Shown: positions 25,064 through 32,851 of the stretch, in pieces
How the letters are laid out: every line of letters begins with the position of its first letter
Position numbering within the stretch: the stretch's first letter is position 1
NCBI RefSeq assembly: GCF_011765625.1
Contig: NZ_CP050315.1
Coordinates: forward strand, 148,171-212,170
Direction: 5' to 3'
From: Shewanella aestuarii
GTDB lineage: Bacteria; Pseudomonadota; Gammaproteobacteria; Enterobacterales; Shewanellaceae
DNA length: 64,000 nt
Program-made: the position numbers and the translations under genes
The notes under the pieces: model-generated
What the model was told of the DNA's origin: nothing
Database searches by the model: none
What the model saw: only the letters and a program-made list of their open reading frames with translations

Positions 25064-26320
25064 TTACGCTGCTTGTTCTAGTTCGGACAAGTAGCGATTT
25101 AAGATATTATTGGCTGCGTTCTTATCAGCATTCAACGAATGACCGCAATCAACACAAACAAAGTTAGATTGAGTCGTGCGGTTTTCTTTTGCTTTGTGGC
25201 CACAGCAGCAGCATATTTGGCTTGTGTACGCTGGATTTACCTCTGCATATACTCCACCTTTCCAAAGCATTTTATACTTAAGTTGACGGCGCAGCTCACC
25301 CCATCCCTCATCTAGAATAGACTTATTGAGTCCTGCTTTTTGCTTAACCATCTTGCCGTGGTTCTCACTGTCACCTTTCGCAGACTTACTCATATTAGCT
25401 ACCTTTAACGCTTCACATACTATCATTGCGTGGTTATTGCAGATTTCTGTTGTAGCTTTCTGTTGGTAGTCTCTACGAATATTGGCTATGCGCTGGTGAA
25501 TTTTAGACACTTTGAGCTTTTGCTTCTTCCAGTTCGCCGAACCCAAGACCTTTCTGGATAGCTTTTTCTGTTGAATGGCTAACTTACCTTGTAGTGCTCT
25601 GAATGAGTGGACGCCCTCAAAAACGCCATTGTCGCCGCAAAAGTCAGTGGATAAGGTCATGTTTTTGGCGATACCCATATCAATGCCTGCCATGCCGCCT
25701 TGCACATGTGTTGCCAGCTCAATATCCACTAAGCACATGATAGATATATGCCACTCGCCAACTGCATTTAGTGATACTGTAGCATTGCGTAATTCGCCCT
25801 CAACTTCACGACTGTTACGATACTTAACCAAGCCCAATTTGTTTGGTAGCTTGATGTGATTATGATTTATGCGTAGCTGCTTCTTTGGCTCAGGAAAACG
25901 CATGGTTGAATGGTGTGCTAGCTTTCGAGTCCTGAATACTGGAAAGCCTGACTTTCCCTTAACCCACCTCTTAATACCTTTATCTACCAAGTCGCGCTGG
26001 CGTTGCTGTAAACAGGCGTTAAAAGCTTCAGACAGCCAAAGGCGATTATCTAATTTTTTCCAGCTAGTTAGTTGCTTATTAAGGCTTGCTGAGCTTGGGA
26101 ATAGATTATTAAGCGCTTTGCGTTCAGCAAGGGGCAAAGAATTAAGGTGCTTGTATAGTGCTTTCCTGTCGATGATCCCTGACTGTTTCCGAGCGATACT
26201 AAGTATTAACTCAAGGCTGTCATTGAACACAACGCGCCCACAGCCAGCCATTTGAGCAAGCCTTTCGGCTTGCTCTGGTGTTGGCTCTAGCTTGAACTTG
26301 TAGGCTTTTTCTATTTTCAC
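25064..26320 (-). CDS. tnpB: TnpB, RNA-guided nuclease of IS605 family, 418 aa
   Basis: TnpB proteins are RNA-guided DNA endonucleases related to Cas12 that help keep their element in place. The RuvC-type active residues are all visible: Asp214 in GIDMGIAKN, Glu in CEALKVANMSK and the last Asp in SLNADKNAANN. The zinc ribbon CCCCGHKAKEN...CVDCGH lies between the latter two. An N-terminal helix-turn-helix-like segment (KLEPTPEQAERL) is normal for the family, and length is normal. The nuclease is therefore probably intact. It is divergent from a small gene that may control it through the inverted repeat at 26341-26372. Confidence 0.95.
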   Translation of the reverse strand: MKIEKAYKFKLEPTPEQAERLAQMAGCGRVVFNDSLELILSIARKQSGIIDRKALYKHLNSLPLAERKALNNLFPSSASLNKQLTSWKKLDNRLWLSEAFNACLQQRQRDLVDKGIKRWVKGKSGFPVFRTRKLAHHSTMRFPEPKKQLRINHNHIKLPNKLGLVKYRNSREVEGELRNATVSLNAVGEWHISIMCLVDIELATHVQGGMAGIDMGIAKNMTLSTDFCGDNGVFEGVHSFRALQGKLAIQQKKLSRKVLGSANWKKQKLKVSKIHQRIANIRRDYQQKATTEICNNHAMIVCEALKVANMSKSAKGDSENHGKMVKQKAGLNKSILDEGWGELRRQLKYKMLWKGGVYAEVNPAYTSQICCCCGHKAKENRTTQSNFVCVDCGHSLNADKNAANNILNRYLSELEQAA

Positions 26321-26340
26321 AATGGCATCTTAGTGTTAAT

Positions 26341-26372
26341 GTACGTACCTAACTGTAAACTATGGTACGTAC
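26341..26372. promoter_or_regulatory. Operator-like inverted repeat between tnpB and small gene
   Basis: GTACGTACC (26341-26349) and GGTACGTAC (26364-26372) form a perfect 9-bp inverted repeat with a 14-bp centre, in the short gap between divergent genes. It is a natural site for the small neighbouring protein to regulate both. Confidence 0.65.
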
Positions 26373-26374
26373 CT

Positions 26375-26521
26375 ATGCAAGTAAAAAGAGATAACTCAGA
26401 CAGAAAACAAATCCGATTTGGTGAATTGCTAGAGCAAATTGACGAAGCTCGTGGTAAAACACCACTTGCCACTTGGGTTAAACAGGCTTGCAAAGAAAAG
26501 CTAAATCGCGACTCCAAGTAG
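26375..26521 (+). CDS. Small ribbon-helix-helix-like protein of the IS element, 48 aa
   Basis: The product (MQVKRDNSDRKQIRFG...) has a polar strand-like start (RKQIRFGELLEQID) followed by a helix (PLATWVKQACKEKL), the outline of a short ribbon-helix-helix DNA-binding protein. Similar small genes often sit next to tnpB in IS605-type elements of marine gammaproteobacteria. The ATG at 26375 is chosen because it begins right after the inverted repeat; the frame is open from 26333. It probably represses tnpB and itself. Confidence 0.6.
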   Translation: MQVKRDNSDRKQIRFGELLEQIDEARGKTPLATWVKQACKEKLNRDSK

Positions 26522-26533
26522 CGCTCGCTCCCC

Positions 26534-26980
26534 CTACCTGAAGGAAGGGGCTTGCCGCTCGCGGTCAAAGTTAAGCGCTAGATTTGAGCGGGTCACTCCA
26601 CCAGCGTAAAAACCTGAATTGATATTGATAACTTCAGAGCAGTCACCAAAAAATACTTTATCATTTAAGTAATCTCTATCTAATTCGGTTTCATCTACCA
26701 TGTCGTAAAGATCTTCAAGATAATCCTCTTCACCACTTACCAAACCGTCCAAACCGCCCAAACCATCGCCATATAAAATAGTAAGACCAAGCACATCATC
26801 AATAGAATCTTTTTCAGTATTGATTCCATGCTCACTTGCAATAACGTTTAATTTATCAACTTTTTCTTGATCATCATCAGTGCCATCGAGAAGGACATCA
26901 ATGACTTGAAAAAATGCAGTTCTATTTTCAACTAAATCATTCGAATCAAGATAATTTTTCAACATAACGATATCATTCAT
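26534..26980 (-). CDS. Hypothetical acidic protein, 148 aa, C-terminus from IS
   Basis: I do not recognise it. The start at 26980 follows AGAGGTTCCATT. The protein is very acidic (DDDQEKVDKLN, EEDYLEDLYDMVDETELDRDY), with a central Gly-rich turn (YGDGLGGLDGL). The last dozen residues (FDRERQAPSFR) are coded by the end of the IS605-type element, so the native C-terminus is lost or changed. The original frame might have continued into the helix-turn-helix segment on the other side of the element; this cannot be settled without an empty-site sequence. Confidence 0.6.
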   Translation of the reverse strand: MNDIVMLKNYLDSNDLVENRTAFFQVIDVLLDGTDDDQEKVDKLNVIASEHGINTEKDSIDDVLGLTILYGDGLGGLDGLVSGEEDYLEDLYDMVDETELDRDYLNDKVFFGDCSEVININSGFYAGGVTRSNLALNFDRERQAPSFR

Positions 26981-27007
26981 AATGGAACCTCTTAAAATTC
27001 CCAATAA

Positions 27008-27042
27008 TTAAACTAGGTTTCATTAAGAATGAAACTCAGTTT
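27008..27042 (-). promoter_or_regulatory. Operator-like palindrome with promoter
   Basis: GGTTTCATT-AAG-AATGAAACT, extended by AAACT/AGTTT, forms an inverted repeat. On the minus strand a TTGACA (about 27046-27051) stands just upstream, so the palindrome lies across the promoter of the 148-aa gene. Autoregulation is plausible. Confidence 0.5.
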
Positions 27043-27075
27043 AATTGTCAATCAATGTTGATGGTTTTTTATCCA

Positions 27076-27106
27076 AAAAAAAGCCCTCAATGAGAGCAAT
27101 TTTTCG
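27076..27106 (-). terminator. Rho-independent terminator
   Basis: On the minus strand GCTCTCA-T-TGAGGGC is followed by eight T, 15 bases after the stop at 27121. Confidence 0.8.
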
Positions 27107-27120
27107 TCAAGAAGATTGAA

Positions 27121-28185
27121 TTAACTCTTGAATTTTTCCAGTGTTTTATCAATCACATTGCGCCATGCCTTGTCATTGCGATAATCCTCTGAATACAAGT
27201 TGGATTTGTGCAAAGGGATCTTGCCGCCAAAGGTATCTGGCTTTCTCAAGAAGCAACTGTGAACAGAAAATGAGCCGATATGTAGATTGCCAGTAAAGAA
27301 GCCATCGCATCCTACCTCGTACAAGGTTTTGCTGCCTGCAAGGTTAGATGAAGCCGTTGTTATCACGGTGTTCCATTGTAAAAGTCCAATCTGAGACTCT
27401 TCAAACGTTGTTTTGCGATTGATTTCATTAATTTCTGCGACCGAATCATTGATGAGTTGGTGAAATTTGGCGGTAAAATTTTCAATACTTTGTTTGTATT
27501 GAGCTTCATTTCCTAGTATTTCGTCATTTCTTTTGGACCATAACGCTTTGATAGCCTCTGGGTCTGTCACTTCCCAGTTGGTCACGATGTTCGGCATATC
27601 GTCTAACAAAAGTGGATTACTGGTTTTGCAGGCCGCATCACTTAGCGTTTGGTGAACAAATGCAGAAAACTCAGGTTTGTTAGCATCATAGATTTTGCTG
27701 TAAATGACCTCTAATTCTGCATCAACCTCTTCAAGCGATTTGGTTGCATTGGCTCGAAACTCTTTTTGTGCTGAGTATTCAGCAACAAATTGCAAATATA
27801 ATTCATCTTCAGGTTCATAATTTAACAGCTTTTCAAACCTTTCTAGTCCTTCTTCCAATTCCTCGTCTGATCTGTATCCATAACGTTCTTTAAATTCAAT
27901 TAATTGTGCCATTTCGGGTGTTTCTGCACTAAATAATTCATTTGCTTTATCATCGATTTGCCTTAGATAATCGGCAGGATATGTGCCAAGGTTAACACGG
28001 CTAATCAAACTATCCGCGCTTTCATTTGGCAGCGCTTTAACGCCGCAAAACGACACTGCACCATCATCGATGGAAAGGTTTGGATTCACGGTCATCTTTA
28101 AATAGGTTTCATGCAGCGTTCCTTTAAAGACAAAACCGACTGCGGCCAAGGCTATCGCCGGAATTAAGACAATGGATTTATTCAT
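27121..28185 (-). CDS. Predicted exported or anchored protein, 354 aa
   Basis: The N-terminus (MNKSIVLIPAIALAAVGFVFKG) is a signal sequence or membrane anchor without a clear cleavage site. The remaining 330 residues are charged and mainly helical, with coiled-coil-like stretches around residues 90-160 and 235-260, and four to five Cys mostly near the C-terminus (EVGCDGFF, VHSCFLR). The family is not recognised. It is monocistronic, closed by the terminator at 27076-27106, and has its own short upstream region after radA. Confidence 0.7.
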   Translation of the reverse strand: MNKSIVLIPAIALAAVGFVFKGTLHETYLKMTVNPNLSIDDGAVSFCGVKALPNESADSLISRVNLGTYPADYLRQIDDKANELFSAETPEMAQLIEFKERYGYRSDEELEEGLERFEKLLNYEPEDELYLQFVAEYSAQKEFRANATKSLEEVDAELEVIYSKIYDANKPEFSAFVHQTLSDAACKTSNPLLLDDMPNIVTNWEVTDPEAIKALWSKRNDEILGNEAQYKQSIENFTAKFHQLINDSVAEINEINRKTTFEESQIGLLQWNTVITTASSNLAGSKTLYEVGCDGFFTGNLHIGSFSVHSCFLRKPDTFGGKIPLHKSNLYSEDYRNDKAWRNVIDKTLEKFKS

Positions 28186-28259
28186 AATTCATCTCACTTT
28201 TTTTATATTGGTTTTTTTGTCATATTTTTCGAAAGTCAACGTGAATACTGCTCGAAAAG

Positions 28260-29672
28260 TCAAATTAAAGCATCCTTTAGATCGGAAATTGTCGCGATTT
28301 GGGTGATGCTGGCACCATCTGGCATATCTTTGAGCATATTGGCGTGATAGTTCGCTTTGGAAATGTAGATATTTTTAAAGCCAATTTTCAATGCCTCGCG
28401 CACTCGCGGGACGCCGTTTGATACAGGGCGCACTGAGCCATTAAGTGATACCTCACCGATGAAGCACGATGTTGTTGGAATAATGATGTCGTTAAGGCTA
28501 GACAGTAACGCCGCTGCGGTGGCCAAGTCAGTTGAGGTGTCGGTTTCTGGTATTTTTAAACCGCCCACAAGGTTGATATAGACATCGTGATTAATTCTTG
28601 CGCCAGTATGTTTGCGACAGACAGCGATGATCATCTTCAAGCGGCTCATGCTTATGCCAAGTGCATTTCTTGTAGCAAATTCCCCTTCGGCTTCAGACGT
28701 TAGGCACTGTATTTCGAGTGCAAGGTTTCTGTTACCGTTTTGGACCATAGTGATCGCACTACCAGGTGACTGGACATCCGAGACAAGGAAGAATTTTGAG
28801 GGATTTGAGATAGAAGTCATGCCTCTTTCTTGCATAACGAATAGACCGATTTCGTCCGTGTCACCAAAGCGATTTTTGGACGCCCGAGCGGTTCTGACAT
28901 TACCTGAATCGGCCACTTCGATATGTAAAATTGTGTCGGCAACATGCTCTATCAATTTAGGACCGGCTAATTCTGACGATTTATTAACATGAGCGATCAT
29001 AAAAATGGTGATGCCGCGTTTTTTTGCGAAAGCGTTAATGGTTTTAGCGCAATAGCTGACTTGTGCTATCCCGCCGGGCTGACCACTGATTGATTGACTA
29101 AATAATGTTTGGATTGAGTCAATAAAGACGAAGTTTGAAGATAACTGTTCGATTTCTGCCAGTAGTAATTCCACCTCCGTCGAGGTAGAAAGACGAAACG
29201 AATCTTCTCTTTCGCCGCCCCAATCGTGGCCAAAGCGTTCTTCACTGCGTTGTTTAAATTGGGAAGATGATTCCTCACCCGTGACGTACAGCACCTTACC
29301 TGCTAATGCCAGCTCGTGTGCAACGCTGGTTAAGAGTGAGGTTTTACCGCTACCAGGATCGCCTGATAACAACACAACGCTGCCTAACGTCACACCGCCG
29401 CCTAATACGCGGTCAAATTCAGACGAGCCGGTTGATGCTCGACTGAATTGGAGTTGATTTATTTCCGACATTTTAAGTGGTTTAACATTGTCACTGCCTG
29501 CATAGCCAGAAAAGCCTGCATTTTTGCCAATGTTGCTGGTGGGTAACACTTTGGCGATTTTCAGCTCAACCACCGTGTTCCAGTTTTTGCACTCGACACA
29601 TTGGCCGACCCATTTACTCGTTGTGGCGCCGCATTCTGAGCAGCCCCATACGCTATCGGATTTTTTAGCCAT
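28260..29672 (-). CDS. radA: RadA/Sms-like recombination ATPase, 470 aa
   Basis: RadA is a hexameric DnaB-like ATPase that drives branch migration during recombination. All hallmarks are present: N-terminal zinc finger CSEC...CVEC (about 11-30), Walker A GDPGSGKTS (about 107-115), the RadA-specific KNRFG motif (SKNRFGDTDEIG) and the C-terminal Lon-like domain (INLVGGLKIPETDTSTDLA). The start at 29672 (MAKKSDSVWGC) matches family length; the longer frame to 29714 is not needed. AAGGAATCCCAA is the ribosome site. It starts 11 bp after the DUF4942 gene, so both are probably co-transcribed. It is a plasmid-borne copy, divergent enough from typical RadA to be an old resident, and pairs functionally with the plasmid recA. 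Confidence 0.93.
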   Translation of the reverse strand: MAKKSDSVWGCSECGATTSKWVGQCVECKNWNTVVELKIAKVLPTSNIGKNAGFSGYAGSDNVKPLKMSEINQLQFSRASTGSSEFDRVLGGGVTLGSVVLLSGDPGSGKTSLLTSVAHELALAGKVLYVTGEESSSQFKQRSEERFGHDWGGEREDSFRLSTSTEVELLLAEIEQLSSNFVFIDSIQTLFSQSISGQPGGIAQVSYCAKTINAFAKKRGITIFMIAHVNKSSELAGPKLIEHVADTILHIEVADSGNVRTARASKNRFGDTDEIGLFVMQERGMTSISNPSKFFLVSDVQSPGSAITMVQNGNRNLALEIQCLTSEAEGEFATRNALGISMSRLKMIIAVCRKHTGARINHDVYINLVGGLKIPETDTSTDLATAAALLSSLNDIIIPTTSCFIGEVSLNGSVRPVSNGVPRVREALKIGFKNIYISKANYHANMLKDMPDGASITQIATISDLKDALI

Positions 29673-29682
29673 TTGGGATTCC

Positions 29683-30567
29683 TTATGCCTTTTCGGGCAA
29701 ATAGTTAAATTCACTTAACTTGTTATTTAAAAAGGCCACGATTTCGGGATCGAGGTGTAAATGCGCTCGAAAATTATTGAAAAATTGAATGCGCAAACCA
29801 CCATAGGAAATAATGAGGCCTTTGACGTTTGTCAGTTCACGGTCTTGAGAGAGTGAGCGTTTTACTTCGCTGATTAAATCGGTATCAACAATCACCTTAC
29901 CTATCCCGCCTCTATTTTGTTGCCCAAAGACGGTCTTGCTCAAAAAGCTAAGCGCATCCAGAAACTGCGAGCTGTTTGAGAGTGCGTAGTAAACACCATT
30001 TTGCAGAAATGTAGCCCCTTCAAACACGGTGCGCGATTTAAATCGCTTTTTATCGTTTGATACAAATTGGCTTGGGTTCTCGCTAAGACAATCAAATAAA
30101 CTTTCGTAAAGCATCTGCTCTTTGCTGTTAATGATGCTGGTGAGCGTAGACATGACGTTATCTTGAGAAAAAACGCGGTGTTCAACGGCTAATTGCTGCC
30201 TAAACGCTTTTTTTGCGTTGGATGACATGAGCGAATATATATTGAGCCGATTAAATAACATTGACCACAAATTAGAGTCAACGATGTTGGTAAATTGAGC
30301 CATCATGTCTTTGATGTTGCCATTGATAATATTGACGTCTTGAGGACTGTGACGATTGAAATTTTCTTTTAGTAACGATTTAAATTGAAGAAACACGATG
30401 CTCATATAATCATAAAGCGCATCTTCATGTGCGGGTATTGTGTTATCTATTGCACTTGTAATGTCGTGACAACGACGCACTGCTTCAAGTTGTGATTGAT
30501 AAGCGATAAGCAACTGTTCGCGATAATGGCAAAGCTGTTCAATGAGTTCGACTTTAATAATATCCAT
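29683..30567 (-). CDS. DUF4942-like protein without methyltransferase, 294 aa
   Basis: Residues about 120-290 follow the same pattern as the first part of the methyltransferase fusion at 14977: LNIYSLM..., VFSQDNVMSTLTSIINSKEQ, a FKSRTVFEG segment, and near the end RIQFFNNFRAHLHLDPEIVAFLNNKL. It is therefore a stand-alone DUF4942-type protein. The role of this domain is unknown; in the fusion it may guide the methyltransferase to DNA. The start follows the leader hairpin (30586-30606) and its ACGAGG. It is the middle gene of 31202-30642, 30567-29683 and radA. Confidence 0.75.
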   Translation of the reverse strand: MDIIKVELIEQLCHYREQLLIAYQSQLEAVRRCHDITSAIDNTIPAHEDALYDYMSIVFLQFKSLLKENFNRHSPQDVNIINGNIKDMMAQFTNIVDSNLWSMLFNRLNIYSLMSSNAKKAFRQQLAVEHRVFSQDNVMSTLTSIINSKEQMLYESLFDCLSENPSQFVSNDKKRFKSRTVFEGATFLQNGVYYALSNSSQFLDALSFLSKTVFGQQNRGGIGKVIVDTDLISEVKRSLSQDRELTNVKGLIISYGGLRIQFFNNFRAHLHLDPEIVAFLNNKLSEFNYLPEKA

Positions 30568-30576
30568 GTTTAATGC

Positions 30577-30606
30577 CTCGTAGATTAGCTGGGTCGCAAT
30601 CAGCTA
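30577..30606 (-). ncRNA. Leader hairpin element, copy 7
   Basis: Stem UAGCUG/CAGCUA (30586-30606, minus strand), loop AUUGCGACC, then CUACGAGG before the ATG at 30567. It is internal to a unit, like copy 5. Confidence 0.65.
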
Positions 30607-30607
30607 T

Positions 30608-30629
30608 AAGGGCGAGAATTCCCGCCCTA
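30608..30629 (-). other. Hairpin between cistrons
   Basis: AGGGCG/CGCCCT with an 8-base loop lies just after the stop of the 186-aa gene. With no T-run, it may stabilise a processed 3' end or attenuate read-through rather than terminate. Confidence 0.4.
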
Positions 30630-30641
30630 AGAACGTAAAGG

Positions 30642-31202
30642 TTAATGATTGGTCACGCGAGGGACGAAATGCCAAGGGCAATCGAATCGGCTTTCAATCA
30701 CACTGGCTACAGCGCAAAGACTAAACAATTCGGCCACTTCTGCAATGCTAGATACACAAGCGCTAAAGCCTTTTCTGAATGGGTATGTGTCAGACTCAGG
30801 CGTAAACGAAACCTGATTGGCTATCGGGCTGGCAAGTTTGTGTATTGACTCAGATACGTTAAATCTATGCAGATCATACTGAGCAATGATGTCATCGTTA
30901 AGCGTGACGGCATTATTCATTAAACGATGAATGTGCTGAGTGAACCCTATGGCGCTTGATTCGAATTCACTTGCGATAGATTGGCTAAGGCCATCATCAT
31001 AGAAGTACCCCATTGCAGAGGTGTAATGATGCAAATCCTGTTTTCTGCCAATCCAATCAACACGCGAAGTCCAGCATCTAGGGTAAGTATTGTTGCTACT
31101 TGTGTAACACAACACGGCATATAATGGCTCATCGCTAAAAGCGTTTGTCATCTCAAATGGTAAAGCGCAAACAGTAAAACTTTTAAATGTATCAGAACTC
31201 AT
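30642..31202 (-). CDS. Hypothetical protein, 186 aa
   Basis: I do not recognise it. The start at 31202 (MSSDTFKSFTV) follows the leader's ACGAGG; an upstream start would lie in the leader. The product is soluble, rich in aromatic residues and Ser, with scattered Cys (CYTSSNN, PRCWTSR) and a helical C-terminus (IAEVAELFSLCAVASVI). It is first in a likely three-gene unit with the DUF4942-like protein and radA, which hints at a DNA-related role but proves nothing. Confidence 0.7.
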   Translation of the reverse strand: MSSDTFKSFTVCALPFEMTNAFSDEPLYAVLCYTSSNNTYPRCWTSRVDWIGRKQDLHHYTSAMGYFYDDGLSQSIASEFESSAIGFTQHIHRLMNNAVTLNDDIIAQYDLHRFNVSESIHKLASPIANQVSFTPESDTYPFRKGFSACVSSIAEVAELFSLCAVASVIESRFDCPWHFVPRVTNH

Positions 31203-31206
31203 ATAA

Positions 31207-31243
31207 ACCTCGTATCTCAGAATTAAGGCGGGTCGCATTCGCC
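31207..31243 (-). ncRNA. Leader hairpin element, copy 8
   Basis: Stem GGCG/CGCC (31227-31243, minus strand), loop AAUGCGACC, and AUACGAGG before the ATG at 31202. The spacing between hairpin and ribosome site is longer than in other copies. Confidence 0.6.
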
Positions 31244-31255
31244 AATTAACTTCCT

Positions 31256-31299
31256 TAATACTAGAGTATATTTGTTCTTTTTGCAACTCTTAATTGATA
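31256..31299 (-). promoter_or_regulatory. Promoter with 16-bp box
   Basis: On the minus strand the box TATCAATTAAGAGTTG (31284-31299) runs into TTGCAA (31282-31287). A TAGTAT 17 bp further on, or TATACT used with an alternative -35 in the box, would be the -10. The same TTGCAA-17-TAGTAT pair occurs at 36353-36381. Confidence 0.55.
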
Positions 31300-31334
31300 T
31301 ATAGTGTGTGTATTTTCAATATCGCGACAACGAT

Positions 31335-32201
31335 TTACTGGTTTCTTTTTTGTTCTTCTAGTTGAGATAATTGATCTGCCAATTGCTTGCCCATCCCCGC
31401 GATATGCTTTAATACATCAAGCGTCATTTGGCAGTCACCGATAGCAGTATGCGCGGCTTTATATTTTAAGCGCGACATTTTCACAGCTTGTGACAGTGAC
31501 ATCCTTCTTTTGTCGAGAAAATGCTGTGCTGCAATGACCATCGCATCGTACCAATCCAATTGCTCTAACCAGAAATCATCCTCATCGAAAGCAAGGCAAG
31601 TATTACTCATTTTTTCAGCGTCAAAATCGCAGTTGTAGGCCCAAATGATTTTGTCGGCGGTTATCGCTTTGATTTCATCAATACACTCTTTCCAAGTAGG
31701 TTCGTTTTCTAAATCCGCATCTTTGATATGGTGGATTCGGATAGCCCCATCCTCAATCGCAACAGTTGGTTTAAATCGTTGCTGATATAACACATTCCCT
31801 TTTGCATCGATGATCCCCAACTCGATGACCTGCGCGTTATGATTTAATCCCGTCGTTTCTGTGTCGATGATCAGCACATCATCAAACATTTCCGTCCAAA
31901 GTTGATAGAATTGATAACTCATCTCCATCTTGATTTTGTTTTTAAAAGCCAATATTTTTCCAGCGAGAATTTGCTTAGGCGTCGGCGGTGTTGTTGAGGC
32001 GTTAGTGACCCGCAAAGGCACGCACTCCGTCAGAAGATAAATAGGATTTTTACCACCGTTATAGGGTGATTTAACATAATCATGGACCTTTGCGTCAGGC
32101 TTTGGCTTCATTTTAAATTCTGAGCGCAAACGAGTAACACCGAATGCGAGCTTATCCGCTATCGCTTTTTGCCTAAGAATCTCTAGTGCTTCGTCCATCA
32201 T
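31335..32201 (-). CDS. DnaQ-like 3'-5' exonuclease, 288 aa
   Basis: The DEDDh exonuclease motifs are present: DTETTGL (Exo I), a YNCDFDAEKM version of Exo II, and HTAIGDCQMT (Exo III, His plus Asp). The fold occupies about residues 115-285. The first 110 residues are an unusual basic extension rich in Lys and Pro. The family trims 3' ends in proofreading or repair; this copy may support plasmid replication or process DNA ends with RecA and RadA. The start at 32201 follows GGGAGGGATTGCAC. Its promoter (32253-32294) has the 16-bp box but no leader hairpin was found. Confidence 0.88.
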   Translation of the reverse strand: MMDEALEILRQKAIADKLAFGVTRLRSEFKMKPKPDAKVHDYVKSPYNGGKNPIYLLTECVPLRVTNASTTPPTPKQILAGKILAFKNKIKMEMSYQFYQLWTEMFDDVLIIDTETTGLNHNAQVIELGIIDAKGNVLYQQRFKPTVAIEDGAIRIHHIKDADLENEPTWKECIDEIKAITADKIIWAYNCDFDAEKMSNTCLAFDEDDFWLEQLDWYDAMVIAAQHFLDKRRMSLSQAVKMSRLKYKAAHTAIGDCQMTLDVLKHIAGMGKQLADQLSQLEEQKRNQ

Positions 32202-32252
32202 GTGCAATCCCTCCCAGTAATATTAAGGTTGTAGCAACGCTTGTCTTACATA

Positions 32253-32294
32253 ATATTATCTAATACCACATTATTTAACAACTCTTAATTGATA
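32253..32294 (-). promoter_or_regulatory. Promoter with 16-bp box
   Basis: On the minus strand the box TATCAATTAAGAGTTG (32279-32294) runs into TTGTTA (32276-32281). A 17-bp spacer leads to TAATAT (32253-32258). Confidence 0.6.
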
Positions 32295-32347
32295 TATTTT
32301 AAGGTGTAATTTACCTTTGTTACCTCAGTTTTGTGCTGGTGGATAAT

Positions 32348-32830
32348 CTATTTTTTGGCATGTTCCTTTAAAATTGAGACAATTTTCTCAAATGCCTTAC
32401 AAGATCTAACAATGTTCGGATACACAATTTTGTTTTCAAGTTCATCCATTTCATTAATTTGTTGCATCGCTGCGGTGTAACTCAGTTGTTGTTTAAATAC
32501 TAAGGTAAATAACATCCGATATTCCGGTTTGGGCGGGCGTTTATGTAACAGACAGATTAAATCAATGCCTTTATCGGTCAGCAGGTCTAATGATTTAAAT
32601 CGCCGCAAATGGGTAATCGCATTTCGTTTATTTACAAACACATCAAACGCCGTCGTAATGTACCGGCTAAGCGGGTAGCGAACCTCATTTAAATCGATGT
32701 CTTTACCCGTTAAAAAGGCACTATGGATGATTTTGGCGCAGTCAGGATCGCGATTTTCAGTGATAAATTGCCGTACAAACGCGATTTCTTCTTCTGAAAG
32801 CGCTTTAAATGGGTTTTTTAAGATTCTCAT
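32348..32830 (-). CDS. Hypothetical protein downstream of the DndC-like gene, 160 aa
   Basis: I do not recognise it. It is a basic, mostly helical protein (LSEEEIAFVRQFI, AITHLRRFKSLDLLTDKGIDLICLL) ending in a Lys-rich tail. It starts 22 bp after the 1136-aa DndC-like gene and on the same strand, so it is probably part of the module. Its size is near that of DndE, but I see no DndE-like motif. Confidence 0.7.
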   Translation of the reverse strand: MRILKNPFKALSEEEIAFVRQFITENRDPDCAKIIHSAFLTGKDIDLNEVRYPLSRYITTAFDVFVNKRNAITHLRRFKSLDLLTDKGIDLICLLHKRPPKPEYRMLFTLVFKQQLSYTAAMQQINEMDELENKIVYPNIVRSCKAFEKIVSILKEHAKK

Positions 32831-32851
32831 GATGACCTCGATATATTCTGT

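Larger units (their letters stand above)
24905..26575 (-). mobile_element. IS605/IS1341-type element with tnpB only
   Basis: It contains tnpB (25064-26320, minus) and a small divergent gene (26375-26521). The ends are hairpin-rich, as in the IS200/IS605 group: CCCGACAAGTCGGGG near 24928-24943, and a pair of CCCCT/AGGGG arms near 26530-26551. No tnpA is present, so it would need a transposase supplied elsewhere. The ends are approximate and no target duplication is expected. The left end replaces the start of a helix-turn-helix gene, and the right end supplies the last codons of the 148-aa gene. By analogy with other TnpB systems a guide RNA would be read from the 3' end of tnpB into the 24905-25063 end. 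Confidence 0.8.
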
